DNA of 64,000 nt from contig NZ_CAMYLS010000027.1 of assembly GCF_947259345.1 (NCBI RefSeq), forward strand, positions 124,001 to 188,000, written 5' to 3'. Each line of letters opens with the position of its first letter. The stretch's first letter is position 1. The stretch is from an uncultured Maricaulis sp. Lineage in GTDB: Bacteria; Pseudomonadota; Alphaproteobacteria; Caulobacterales; Maricaulaceae. The translations under genes were made by a program, and so were the position numbers. The notes beneath the pieces are model-generated. The model made no database searches and was not told where the DNA came from. It saw only the letters and a list, made by a program, of their open reading frames with translations. This document shows, one piece after another, positions 56,001-63,549 of this stretch.

Positions 56001-56177
56001 GGCGGGCGTGACGTCGGGGAAAGCGTCAACCGGCATGGTCCGGAAGGTGACGCCGCCCGCTACGATGACCGCGATGAAGCCGAGCACCGCCAGGAGGCGT
56101 CCGCCGGCGAGGCGATGCAGGAGCCGCGTGGCCGCCCCTTGGTATTCCGGGGAGGTGTTGTCAGTGGGCGTGTCCAT
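53040..56177 (-). CDS. czcA: CzcA-type RND heavy-metal efflux pump
   Basis: 1045 aa, complete. Transmembrane-4 signature MMVDGAVVMVENANRR, typical of divalent-cation (Co/Zn/Cd/Ni) HME-RND pumps. The N-terminus ALVQVFTETEGLAPEEVERYVTFPVE and the porter and docking regions are intact. It overlaps the adaptor gene by 17 bp. It is the last gene of a czcCBA-like operon with a His-rich first gene. Confidence 0.92.
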   Translation of the reverse strand: MDTPTDNTSPEYQGAATRLLHRLAGGRLLAVLGFIAVIVAGGVTFRTMPVDAFPDVTPALVQVFTETEGLAPEEVERYVTFPVETAMNGLPRLTEVRSTSNFGLSVVNIYFEDGTDIYWARQLVGERLRLAREDIPNGFGEPAMGPITTGLGQILFYFLDSTDGALNGVELRTIQDWLVKFDLQTIRGVTEVLSLGGFERQYQIEVRPDALLRYDLTVADVVAAVGANNANAGAQFLVENSEQYTVRAVGLAEGEHDLGDIVVKVVDGVPVRVRDIAGIGIGGAPRQGLATMNGQGEIVAGLVLKLIGANTNEVIGRVHDRLDRINETLPEGVEAVPYYDQSELVGAAVSTMTTALWQGALLVAVILFAFLRGWRPSLIVVASIPFSVGFALIAMRLFNVSANLMSLGGIATAIGMMVDGAVVMVENANRRLREAEAEANRRNVVAQACAEVLQPLVFAILIVVVVFLPILTLDGVEGKTFRPLAFAVVFAMAGSLVFAVLLAPAAAFLGLRPRSARAQGGGLYARWFGPAVGFFVARRWAAVLLAGVMLAAGALIFPRLGSEFTPRMNEGDLLIRLTMAPSISLPEARNTVTRFEQTLLDDFPEVERVVTRVGRGEVGAHADPVNSGEAFVALRPRSEWTTARTQADLLARMSERFEDFPGARFNITQPIAAATDELLTGTKADLAIKLFGEDMAVLEREAAEIARVIRGIDGSADVQTDQVTGAPQLRITVDRDAMSRFGLNVEDVLSVVRSAVGGETAGQVFEGIRRFDIVVRYPEADRANAERIGRIVLNGPGGELIPLSQVANVERIEGPRQVTRENGRRFITIQTNVRGRDIGSFVTEGQQAVAAGVDLPSGYYVEWGGQFELQQQANARFAVVIPVTLGIVMLLLLFSFGRLKSALLIVANIPLALVGGIAALWLTGQNLSVPASVGFIALFGIALGNGMVLVSFLDRFARTRRDVDAFSVEAAVMRAQPVLMTATTTGLGLMPLLFASGIGSEVQRPLAAVVIGGLVTSTVLTLLVLPAVYKWFAPRPVLPEQEEQT

Positions 56178-57393
56178 CTTCGAACTCCCCTTTTTGCAGT
56201 TCCGATTTCAGAGCGAAGGCGCCGGCGGTTGCGATACGTTCGCCCGGCTCGACCCCTGCGAGGATTTCCGCAAAGCGGTCAGAGCGCCGTCCGATGCGGA
56301 CCGGACGAACTTCGAAACCGTGATCGGTACGTACGAAGACCGCATCGGCGCCGTCGATCGTCTGCAGCGCACTGGCCGGCACACGGGTGCTGGCTCGGGC
56401 GGCGAGCGCCTCGGCGTGAACCGTGACGAACATGCCCGGACGCAAGCGCTCGCCGGCATTGTCGAGCACGATCCGTGCCCGGCCCGTGCGAGTGCTTTCG
56501 CCGAGCTGGGGGCTGACGAAGGCGATCTCGCTGACGATTTCGGGGCCGCCGTCGCCCGGATCGATCCGGACGGGACTTCCGGCCCGCAGCTGGTCGAGAT
56601 CGGCACCGTAGATGGCCGCATCGACCCAGACCGTGGACGTATCGGCAATGATAAAGGCCGGCGGCTGCGCGCCTTCCTCGATCACCTCGCCCAGCACGGC
56701 GTGGCGCTCGATGACGATTCCGGAGATCGGTGCCGCGAGCGCGTAGCGTGTCAGGGGCTGATCCGTTCCCGAGGCAAGGGTGGCGCGCGCCGCCTCGTCA
56801 ACGCCCAGCGCCTCCAATTGCTGGCGGGCGCTGCGCACCTCGATGCGCGATTCCTCCAACGCCTGGCGGGCGTCGAGGAAATCCTGTTCCGCCGAAATCT
56901 GCTGCTCCCACAGCCGCCTCTCGCGCTCGAACCGCGATTGGTTGAGGTCGAGGCGGGCCAGGGCGGACAGGGATCCGGCCTTGGCGTCCGCCAGGGCGCG
57001 ACTGTCGAGCACGGCGAGGAGCTGGCCGGTTTCGACCGCGTCACCCTCGGTGACATGGACGGCATGAACGATACCGGATACCCGCGGCGAGACATGGGCC
57101 AGACGCGTTTGGTCAAACCTGACCTCGGCGGGCAATTCCACCTCGCCATCCACGGGGCCAGAATCGACCGCGTCAACCGTAATGCCGAGCGCGGCGATAT
57201 CGTCGTCGGACAGCTCTATGATTCCGACTTCATCGGCGTGATTGTCCTCTGCATGCCCGGTGTCAGTCGCGTTGTCATGGGCATCTGCGCCTACTGGAGC
57301 CTCGTGCGCGGACACTTGAGCGGGCGGGCCCGAACAAGCAGCCAGGAGGGAAAATGCCGCCGTGCCGGCGAGCAGTGTTCTGGTCATTGTCAT
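56161..57393 (-). CDS. czcB: CzcB-type periplasmic adaptor lipoprotein
   Basis: 410 aa. Lipoprotein leader (LLAGTAAFSLLAAC), a His/Asp-rich linker (DAHDNATDTGHAEDNHADE) that may bind metal, then the HlyD lipoyl halves (LAHVSPRVSGIVHAVHVTEGDAVETGQLLAVLDS and the partner ALAAPISGIVIERHAVLGEV) and a beta-barrel. The tail is GEFEDGHAH. It links CzcA to CzcC. Confidence 0.9.
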   Translation of the reverse strand: MTMTRTLLAGTAAFSLLAACSGPPAQVSAHEAPVGADAHDNATDTGHAEDNHADEVGIIELSDDDIAALGITVDAVDSGPVDGEVELPAEVRFDQTRLAHVSPRVSGIVHAVHVTEGDAVETGQLLAVLDSRALADAKAGSLSALARLDLNQSRFERERRLWEQQISAEQDFLDARQALEESRIEVRSARQQLEALGVDEAARATLASGTDQPLTRYALAAPISGIVIERHAVLGEVIEEGAQPPAFIIADTSTVWVDAAIYGADLDQLRAGSPVRIDPGDGGPEIVSEIAFVSPQLGESTRTGRARIVLDNAGERLRPGMFVTVHAEALAARASTRVPASALQTIDGADAVFVRTDHGFEVRPVRIGRRSDRFAEILAGVEPGERIATAGAFALKSELQKGEFEDGHAH

Positions 57394-58700
57394 GGGTTTG
57401 CCTCCGCGCCGGCAACGCCGGCGAGCTGTTTCAGGCGAGGTGCTCCGAAGAGCACGTCAAGTTCGATGGCCGAGCGAGCGAGTTCTGCCCGGGCCTCAAT
57501 CGCCTGGATGCGTGTGTCGAAGTAAGTGCGCTGGACGTCCAGCAGATCGAGAAGCTGCAGCGCGCCCTCGCGATAGGCGAGACTGGTACGGGAGAAGGCG
57601 TTCTCAGCGGCAGGCAGCACGTGTCCGCTCAATGCTGCATAACGCTGCTGCGCGTCGCTCCACCGACGGTAGGCGGCTGCATGTCGCGCCAGCAATTGCC
57701 GCCGCAGAGCCTCCTCGTCCAGTCGGGCCCCGGTCTCGCGCGCCGCGGCTGCGGCGATCGCGCCCTGATTCCGGTCGATCACCGGGATCGGCATTTCGAC
57801 CATGGCGAGATACGCCGTCTCGCTATCGCTGCCATAGCGCCTAATCCCGGCACCGACCGTGATATCCGGGATGGCTTCGGCCCGTTCCCTGGCAATCTCT
57901 TCGCTTCGTGCCCGGGATGTCTGCTGGGCCACCGCCAGATCCGGATTGCGCCGCATCATCGCCTCCGGCGTCAGTGCCGACAGTTCCGGGTTGTTCACAA
58001 GCACGGACGGGGGCGCGACCTCGCCCGCCGCCGCGCCGCCCCACATCGCGGCCAGCGCAAGACCTGCACGCCGCGCCTCGGTCAACGCCGATGCCGCCTC
58101 GATGCCGGCCGTGGCGGCCAGAATATCGGCCCGGTCGAGATTGATCGGCGAGGACCGCCCCGCCTCGACGCGCTGGCGTATGGCCGAAGCGGCAGCTTCC
58201 GCGAGATCCTGGAGCTCCGCCCTGACGCGGGCGGTTTCCTGGGCGGCACGGGCGTCTACGAATGCCGTGGCCGCTTCGCCCAGAAGGCCGGCAATCTCGG
58301 CGTTCAGCCTTGCTGTCTCGACACCGGCCCAGGCCTCGGCCGCCTCACGGGCGCGGCGACGGTCGCCGCCCAGCGGGATGGTCTGGCGCACGGCGACGGT
58401 GAGGTCGCCATCTCCTATACCGCCGCGATCACCGCCAAAGCCTTCGAGTTCTGCCTCGAAGGAGGGATTGTCCCACAGCCCAGCTTGAAGGGCGTCGCCG
58501 TGTCGGGCGGTCACCTCAGCGCGCAACGAAGCGATATGCGGGTTGGAATGTACGGCGCGTTGCAGGGCCGAGGAGAGTTCAAGCGGACCATTCTGCGAGA
58601 CCGGCTGTGCCAGCACCGCGGACGCGATGAGAGCGCTGCAAGCCATGCCTGCAACCCCTCGACCCGGCCAATTCGGCCGGGGAGATTTGTCTGAATACAT
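57390..58700 (-). CDS. czcC: CzcC-type outer-membrane factor
   Basis: 436 aa. Signal peptide, then OEP-type helical repeats (LAGLLGEAATAFVDARAAQETARVRAEL; REGALQLLDLLDVQRTYFDTRIQAIEARAE). It overlaps czcB by 4 bp. The start ATG 58700 lies 48 bp after the stop of the His-rich gene. Confidence 0.9.
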   Translation of the reverse strand: MYSDKSPRPNWPGRGVAGMACSALIASAVLAQPVSQNGPLELSSALQRAVHSNPHIASLRAEVTARHGDALQAGLWDNPSFEAELEGFGGDRGGIGDGDLTVAVRQTIPLGGDRRRAREAAEAWAGVETARLNAEIAGLLGEAATAFVDARAAQETARVRAELQDLAEAAASAIRQRVEAGRSSPINLDRADILAATAGIEAASALTEARRAGLALAAMWGGAAAGEVAPPSVLVNNPELSALTPEAMMRRNPDLAVAQQTSRARSEEIARERAEAIPDITVGAGIRRYGSDSETAYLAMVEMPIPVIDRNQGAIAAAAARETGARLDEEALRRQLLARHAAAYRRWSDAQQRYAALSGHVLPAAENAFSRTSLAYREGALQLLDLLDVQRTYFDTRIQAIEARAELARSAIELDVLFGAPRLKQLAGVAGAEANP

Positions 58701-58748
58701 TCAGTTTTTCCAGTTGTCTGAAGAGAACGAAGGGTTCGAACGCTCTCG

Positions 58749-59069
58749 TCAGGCAATCGGCGGCTGGTATGGCGGCGCCTGCGCTCGGCCCGTACCGGAT
58801 TCGTGGGAAAGGCGATAGGAGACCCGACCGGCCGGCGCACTCAGGTGCGGCGCGCCCGTTTTGGCCGGCATCGCATGATGGCAAACCCCACAGGCATGGA
58901 CGGGGTGCTGCGCATGACGGTGATTGCTCTCACCGGAATCGTCCTCGGCGCGGTCCTCATGGCCCTGATGGTGGTCGTACCCTGGCACAGCGGCTTCCAC
59001 CACCTCTCCCGAGAAGGATAGGACAGTCAGGAGAGCCAACAATGTGCGCAGCAAGTTTAGCACCAACAC
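58749..59069 (-). CDS. Small exported His-rich protein before czcCBA
   Basis: 106 aa. A leader (about 1-26) then a His/Asp/Glu-rich mature part (YDHHQGHEDRAEDD, NHRHAQHPVHACGVCHHAMP) with a CxxCHH patch. It probably binds divalent cations in the periplasm. Its position is the same as that of the Cys-rich gene ahead of cusC. Read from a MerR-type promoter 62 bp upstream. Confidence 0.7.
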   Translation of the reverse strand: MLVLNLLRTLLALLTVLSFSGEVVEAAVPGYDHHQGHEDRAEDDSGESNHRHAQHPVHACGVCHHAMPAKTGAPHLSAPAGRVSYRLSHESGTGRAQAPPYQPPIA

Positions 59070-59130
59070 CTCCGGTTCGACAGTTCCTACAGAGAAGCGC
59101 CGTGTCGATCAACTCTCAAGCAATTGGAAC

Positions 59131-59161
59131 AGTCTAATCCATCTAGCGGCTGGAGGTTCAA
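59131..59161 (-). promoter_or_regulatory. MerR-type promoter of the czc operon
   Basis: Minus strand: -35 TTGAAC, a 19-bp spacer CTCCAGCCGCTAGATGGAT with an imperfect dyad, -10 TAGACT. The nearest candidate regulator is the MerR protein at 59909-60355. Confidence 0.75.
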
Positions 59162-59370
59162 CCTAATCGTCTGTGCCTTGTCAAACGAGCCGAAGGGCTC
59201 AGATCAGATGATCGACTGCCATTTTCGGTAGTGATGCAAACGACCGATGGGCGCCGATCTAGTCTCTCGACCTGATGGCGTGACTAGCTGGCTGAAGACA
59301 AATGTGGAAATGTCGGGCTATTCGGCATGACACTTCCACCGCCGTGTAACCCGCCAAGATTGCTGTCTTC
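59162..59370. other. Noncoding gap before lspA
   Basis: AT-richer stretch between the czc promoter and lspA. No MerR-type promoter was found for lspA here. A short reverse frame is not convincing. Confidence 0.4.
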
Positions 59371-59904
59371 ATGTCAATTTTTAAGTCGAAATTTCTTGAT
59401 CGCACCGCGTCCAGCCTAAGCCAAATTCGCGGCGACCAACTGGGAATGTTGCCAATTCTGATCGCGTCCGATCTTCTTGTGAAATTCAAAGTTGAACAAA
59501 TTCTCACCGAGGTTGGCGCGTCGATCCCGATCTTCCCTGGGTTCAACTTTACCTTAGGCCGCAATCGGGGGGTTAGCTTCGGAATCCTGGATAGTTCGCA
59601 TTGGATTGCGCCCTATCTGCTTTCAAGTTTCGCCATCGTCTTGGTTGTTTTTGCATTGAGCTGGGCCGCACGGCAAAGCTCCAAACTCATCAACTTCGCC
59701 GGCATTCTGTTTGCGGCGGGCGGGTTGGCAAATGCGATCGATAGGCTTGGCGATGGAGCCGTAACAGATTATTTGGATTTTGGATGGCAGGCGCTCCGCT
59801 GGCCCACATTCAATTTGGCCGACATTCTTATCTTCATTGGCGTAGTTCTGTTACTGATCGCATGGAGGAATGGGTCTCAGAATTTGGAAGACGGCGAGCA
59901 ATAG
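59371..59904 (+). CDS. lspA: Signal peptidase II (cargo copy)
   Basis: 177 aa, four transmembrane helices. It cleaves lipoprotein signal peptides. Both catalytic Asp boxes are present: NAIDRLGDGAVTDYLDF and FNLADI, with GRNRGVSFGIL. An N-terminal extension of about 20 residues is unlike housekeeping LspA. Cargo lspA genes accompany CDF/MerR genes in lead- and zinc-resistance islands (pbrBC type). It is convergent with the MerR gene, 4 bp apart. Confidence 0.9.
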   Translation: MSIFKSKFLDRTASSLSQIRGDQLGMLPILIASDLLVKFKVEQILTEVGASIPIFPGFNFTLGRNRGVSFGILDSSHWIAPYLLSSFAIVLVVFALSWAARQSSKLINFAGILFAAGGLANAIDRLGDGAVTDYLDFGWQALRWPTFNLADILIFIGVVLLLIAWRNGSQNLEDGEQ

Positions 59905-59908
59905 TCAA

Positions 59909-60355
59909 CTATTGCTCTTTGAGAGCCTTTGATTTGTGATCCGACAGGCATTTGGAGTGATCGAAGAGGCTTGTGACGATTTCACAAGAGCCGACTTTGC
60001 CACCGGCGCAGCCGTCGATCATGCGCATAAGTTCGCTTTCGAGCACACGAAGCTGCTCGATGCGTTTTTGCGTTTCAACTAGATGATGCCGCGCAAGTTC
60101 GTCCGCCTTGGCACAATCTGTGCCAGGGTTCTCCTGAAGATCGATCAGGTCTCGAATGGCTTCGACGGTAAAACCTAGATCACGCGCATGTCGGATAAAG
60201 CCGAGCAAGTCCACCGAGGCTTGCCCGTAGACGCGCCGTCCGCTTTCAACCCGCCTCGGTTCTGGCATTAGGCCGACGCTCTCGTAATACCGGATCGTCG
60301 TCACTTTGACGCCTGACGTTTCTGCCGCTTGGCCGATGGTGAATTCTTTTTGCAT
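59909..60355 (-). CDS. MerR-family regulator, Zn/Pb/Cd type
   Basis: 148 aa from ATG 60355. HTH start FTIGQAAETSGVKVTTIRYYESVGLM; metal ligands C81, C116, C124 and C136 (TDCAKAD, DGCAGGKVGSC, HSKC) fit ZntR/PbrR/CadR-like divalent-metal sensors. It is divergent from the CDF gene, with a perfect MerR dyad between them. The frame is open upstream but the HTH begins here. Confidence 0.88.
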   Translation of the reverse strand: MQKEFTIGQAAETSGVKVTTIRYYESVGLMPEPRRVESGRRVYGQASVDLLGFIRHARDLGFTVEAIRDLIDLQENPGTDCAKADELARHHLVETQKRIEQLRVLESELMRMIDGCAGGKVGSCEIVTSLFDHSKCLSDHKSKALKEQ

Positions 60356-60362
60356 TTTTCTC

Positions 60363-60393
60363 TTGCTTCTACAGTCGCTGTAGAAATTAGACT
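60363..60393 (+). promoter_or_regulatory. MerR-type promoter of the CDF gene
   Basis: -35 TTGCTT, a 19-bp spacer with the perfect dyad TTCTACAG-TCG-CTGTAGAA (8-bp arms, overlapping the -35 end), -10 TAGACT. The divergent MerR gene begins 8 bp to the left, so one site can control both. Confidence 0.85.
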
Positions 60394-60419
60394 CCATCTT
60401 AAACGTAGGAGTCAAGAAA

Positions 60420-61055
60420 ATGAGTTGTTGCCCAAGCGACCAAAAATTCGATGGATCATCGGTCGCGTACAGACGCGCCCTGTGGGCCGTCATTTTTATC
60501 AATCTTGTGATGTTCGTCGTCGAAATCTCGGCAGGCTTCGCTTCAGGTTCGCAATCGCTGAAAGCCGATGCCCTGGATTTCGCAGGCGATACGATGACCT
60601 ACACAATCAGCCTTCTGGTCATTGGCTCCGCTCTCGCGGTTCGAGCCAAAGCCGCTCTCTTCAAAGGTGGCCTTTTGTTCGCGATCGCGATTGCCGTGCT
60701 GAGCATGACACTGCTCCGCGCATTCTCTGGCGAGCCGCCAGTCGCAGAGACCATGGGCATTGTCGGGTTCGCGGCACTACTCGCCAACGCTATCAGCGTG
60801 CTGATCCTTCTCAAATGGAGAGACGGTGACGCAAACGTCCGTTCGGTTTGGCTTTGCTCTCGTAATGACGCTATCGGCAATGTCGGCGTCATGATCGCCG
60901 GTGGCCTCGTTGCCCTGACAGGGTCAGCCTGGCCGGATCTCATTCTCGCGTTTGTGCTCGCCGGCATATTCACCCGCTCGGCTTGGTCCATCTGCTCGCA
61001 GGCTCTCTCAGAGCTTCGCGACCACGCAGCAGTCGCCAACACAGGAGAAGCGTAA
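60420..61055 (+). CDS. Short CDF-family cation efflux protein
   Basis: 211 aa with six hydrophobic segments. CDF signatures DALDFAGDT (transmembrane 2) and SRNDAIGN (transmembrane 5) supply the metal site; SCCPSDQ at the N-terminus adds Cys. It lacks the C-terminal cytosolic domain of YiiP/CzcD, a short form known beside MerR regulators. TAGGAG precedes the ATG. Stop and next start overlap (TAATG at 61053). Confidence 0.88.
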   Translation: MSCCPSDQKFDGSSVAYRRALWAVIFINLVMFVVEISAGFASGSQSLKADALDFAGDTMTYTISLLVIGSALAVRAKAALFKGGLLFAIAIAVLSMTLLRAFSGEPPVAETMGIVGFAALLANAISVLILLKWRDGDANVRSVWLCSRNDAIGNVGVMIAGGLVALTGSAWPDLILAFVLAGIFTRSAWSICSQALSELRDHAAVANTGEA

Positions 61056-61609
61056 TGTCCCCTTTGCTCACCGGTGTCGTCGCTTATGTTCTCATAACGG
61101 CCGCTCTCTCGATCCCATTCATGTTTCGAGCGCGGTCTGAGTTTCGACAGCAAGGTAAATGGTCGCCGCTGACCGCTGCCTTCTCGGGCCTCATCATGCA
61201 CGGGCACTTCCTCGCCACGATCGCTCTCGCCTGGCTCGATCGTGGCAGTTTGTTCGCGTCGAACATGATCTCGCTGGCGATCGGGGGAGGGCTCTTCCTT
61301 GGTGGCGCTTACGTCATTTTCCTTGGCCGCTACGCCTATGGTTCACAGAAGCGGGTTTACGGCTTGCTCGAAGATGAGTTGATCCAACACGGTATCTATA
61401 AGCGCACACGCAATCCCCAGTATGTCGGCTACAGCGGCATGTTTCTCGGTGCTGCCATCGCGGCCGGATCCGGACTCGCCCTGTTTTCCGCATTGGCCTT
61501 CATCGCGATCATCCACGTGTTCATCACTTGGGTAGAGGAGCCGCACATTCGCAGAACCTTCGGAGATACGTTTGATCAGTATGCGCGCAAGGTCGGTCGG
61601 TATTGGTAG
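61055..61609 (+). CDS. ICMT/PEMT-like membrane methyltransferase
   Basis: 184 aa, about five hydrophobic segments. The C-terminal SAM-binding signature is present: HGIYKRTRNPQYVGYSGMFLG, then VEEPHIRRTFGDTFDQYARKVGRYW, as in isoprenylcysteine carboxyl methyltransferase-like proteins. The substrate is unknown. Translation-coupled to the CDF gene; this pairing recurs in metal islands. Confidence 0.85.
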   Translation: MSPLLTGVVAYVLITAALSIPFMFRARSEFRQQGKWSPLTAAFSGLIMHGHFLATIALAWLDRGSLFASNMISLAIGGGLFLGGAYVIFLGRYAYGSQKRVYGLLEDELIQHGIYKRTRNPQYVGYSGMFLGAAIAAGSGLALFSALAFIAIIHVFITWVEEPHIRRTFGDTFDQYARKVGRYW

Positions 61610-61655
61610 CGGAGCGTAGATCCTCGAATCCTGATCGCGAATTCTACATCAGGCG

Positions 61656-62072
61656 TTAGTTTAGAGTCTTGCTCGGTGCCTTTAGTGACAGGACGAGCGC
61701 ACAGTCCGGCGTGTCTGTGCGCTGGCACTGGCTCGTGATCTCTTCCAGAGACGCTGCGAGCTGCCTGAGATCGGCGACCTTGCGATGGATTTGGGACAGA
61801 TGCATCTCGGCCATCCCTGCAACCTGTTTGCAGGAAAAGGTCTGCTTCTCCGTCATGGTAAGAAGTTCCCTGACTTCCGCGAGAGCAAATCCCAACTGTC
61901 TTAGCCGAAGTGCAAACCGCAGGCGCTCGATGTCCGCCTGCGAAAACAGCCTGTGGCCAGCGTCGGAGCGCGCCGATGCGGCGACCAGATCGATGCTCTC
62001 ATAGTATCGGATCGTCTCGATGTTGCAGTCCAACAGCTTCGCGACGGTGCCTCGTTTAAGCGGTCCCTTCAT
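61656..62072 (-). CDS. merR: MerR-family regulator, mercury type
   Basis: 138 aa. HTH with AKLLDCNIETIRYYESIDLV; C81, C116 and C124 correspond to the three mercury ligands of Tn501 MerR (82, 117, 126). It is divergent from merT with a MerR promoter between. The sequence does not prove mercury specificity, but the three-Cys pattern and merT fit. Confidence 0.85.
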   Translation of the reverse strand: MKGPLKRGTVAKLLDCNIETIRYYESIDLVAASARSDAGHRLFSQADIERLRFALRLRQLGFALAEVRELLTMTEKQTFSCKQVAGMAEMHLSQIHRKVADLRQLAASLEEITSQCQRTDTPDCALVLSLKAPSKTLN

Positions 62073-62102
62073 CGGGTCAACCTGTCCCCATGCAAATTTC
62101 TC

Positions 62103-62133
62103 TTGATCCTGCAGTTACTACAGGGACTACCAT
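62103..62133 (+). promoter_or_regulatory. Mercury-type MerR promoter
   Basis: -35 TTGATC, a 19-bp spacer CTGCAGTTACTACAGGGAC with dyad CCTGCAG-TTA-CTACAGG, -10 TACCAT. The merT ATG is only 9 bp after the -10, so the transcript would be leaderless or nearly so. Confidence 0.85.
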
Positions 62134-62142
62134 TCTGCAGTT

Positions 62143-62505
62143 ATGAGATCGACCCAGAAAAACCTTATCCCTTCATCCTTCGTATCTGGCAGCGGGGCAG
62201 TCAGCGGCTTTCTCGCTTTTGTCGGCGCGTCCTGCTGCGTGGTTCCGATCTTACTAGTTCAACTTGGTGTCGCCTCCGGCTTGGTTGCAAAGCTCGGTTT
62301 CTTTGCACGCTGGCAGGATTGGTTCGCTTGGGGGGCGACCGGCATGCTCGCGTTCTCGCTGACGCTGGCGTTGTGGCGCGGAAGCCCGGGCCGGATATTC
62401 TGGATATGGTGGATTGTTGGCGCGGTATTTCTCGCCGTGTCGCTCATCCTGCCGAACTACGAGATGCGATTGCAAAGCTGGTTATTGGACTGGCTCCGAG
62501 CTTGA
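62143..62505 (+). CDS. merT: MerT-like mercuric ion transporter
   Basis: 120 aa, three transmembrane helices. The vicinal Cys pair GASCCVVP in helix 1 is the hallmark of MerT, which takes Hg(II) from the periplasm to the cytosol. It lacks an obvious second Cys pair in the loop. There is no merP or merA nearby, so uptake would not be followed by reduction by a cargo-encoded enzyme. Confidence 0.85.
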   Translation: MRSTQKNLIPSSFVSGSGAVSGFLAFVGASCCVVPILLVQLGVASGLVAKLGFFARWQDWFAWGATGMLAFSLTLALWRGSPGRIFWIWWIVGAVFLAVSLILPNYEMRLQSWLLDWLRA

Positions 62506-62506
62506 T

Positions 62507-63046
62507 ATGGCCAAACCTTCGCCGACCTATCAGTTTCGCGACGGAGGAACTATACCGCCGCCCGGGCCTATCGGTCGTCTCTCACGCCTGATTTTCGGCG
62601 CAGGCGCAATCTATTGGGCGGCCCAATTGTTTCGCTTCGGCGAGATGGATGCCTTGACCAATGCATGGGTGATCGGGTTCACGGCGTTTGCTGTCCACTT
62701 GGCCCCATACACGCTGAACATTGGACTGGGTTTTCGGCTAGGGCTTTGGCCTCGACTGCTGGCTACGGGCTTGTTGATCGGCGCCGCGGCTATCGGATGG
62801 CAATCTTCCGGCGAGTGGATCAATTCACAGCTTTGGTCGACCACCTATTGGCTCAATACCTATGTCTATCTCCACCTTGGTGGTTCATTTTTCCTGGCTG
62901 CTCTCTTCGGAACGCCCGGCTGCGAAATGCGCGCAATACCGATATTGATTGGCCGGATAGCAGGGCGTGAAACCCGCGATCACGAATGTCCCGGGCCGAT
63001 TGGTGCAATTGATCAATGGGAGCGTTCCTTAAAGTCCGATGGTTGA
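62507..63046 (+). CDS. Unknown membrane protein of the merT operon
   Basis: 179 aa, four or five hydrophobic segments, with a C-terminal soluble tail containing Cys (TPGCEMR, HECPGPIG). It begins 2 bp after the merT stop and overlaps the next gene by 8 bp, so all three are cotranscribed. No family recognised. It could be part of a mercury transport or handling system in place of merA. Confidence 0.65.
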   Translation: MAKPSPTYQFRDGGTIPPPGPIGRLSRLIFGAGAIYWAAQLFRFGEMDALTNAWVIGFTAFAVHLAPYTLNIGLGFRLGLWPRLLATGLLIGAAAIGWQSSGEWINSQLWSTTYWLNTYVYLHLGGSFFLAALFGTPGCEMRAIPILIGRIAGRETRDHECPGPIGAIDQWERSLKSDG

Positions 63047-63290
63047 TATCCAACTCAAATCAACACTCACCTGTCCCCATTGTGGCAGCATACACGCCAA
63101 TTTGGAGATGCCGACGAACGCCTGCCAGTACTTCTGGGACTGTCCGTCATGCAGCACGCTGCTGAAACCGAAGCCGGGCGATTGCTGCGTCTTCTGCTCC
63201 TTTGGAACCGTACCGTGCCCGCCTATTCAGGAGGGCGATGCGTGCTGTGCAGCAGGGTGGCCTCCCCGCGCTCGTCGGCTTGGGTGTTAG
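63039..63290 (+). CDS. GDCCVxC-domain small Cys-rich protein
   Basis: 83 aa. A zinc-ribbon-like start (LTCPHCGS, WDCPSC) and the hallmark GDCCVFCSFGTVPCPPIQ. The family is described as GDCCVxC domain (seleno)proteins found with mer genes; here the variable position is an ordinary Cys codon (TGC), so no selenocysteine is needed. The C-terminus (DACCAAGWPPRARRLGC) is longer than usual. Confidence 0.85.
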   Translation: MVDIQLKSTLTCPHCGSIHANLEMPTNACQYFWDCPSCSTLLKPKPGDCCVFCSFGTVPCPPIQEGDACCAAGWPPRARRLGC

Positions 63291-63549
63291 AGTACGGCAC
63301 ATCATGCGCTTTGTGCGGTGAACCGGACAATTCAGACATCCGCCGAATACAGAACTCAGCCGACAGGTTATGACCCCTCCTAAGCCAAAGCGGATGCTAG
63401 GTGTTGGCAAGAAGTCAATGCGGCCAAATGATCGTACAGCAGATCAGGGCTGTCGACCTTGTCGTGGCCCTTTTGAACACACAAACGATCCACTTGGATC
63501 ATGAACCCCGACGCTTTCCAGCTTGGTTTGTCCAAGCTTCTTGGACTTT
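63291..63549. other. Noncoding right-end region of the transposon
   Basis: About 260 bp without a gene. It contains the palindrome GATCCACTTGGATC (63487-63500), TTGTCCAAG (63528-63536) and TTGGAC (63541-63546), which repeat the GTTGGAC-type units of the left end and are likely TnsB sites. Confidence 0.6.

Noticed and set aside
53637-56426. Plus-strand frame of 929 codons
   Set aside because: Antisense of czcA, a product of high GC; no known domain or ribosome site.
63039-63290. Selenoprotein reading of the GDCCVxC gene
   Set aside because: The variable codon is TGC (Cys); there is no in-frame TGA or need for a SECIS element.
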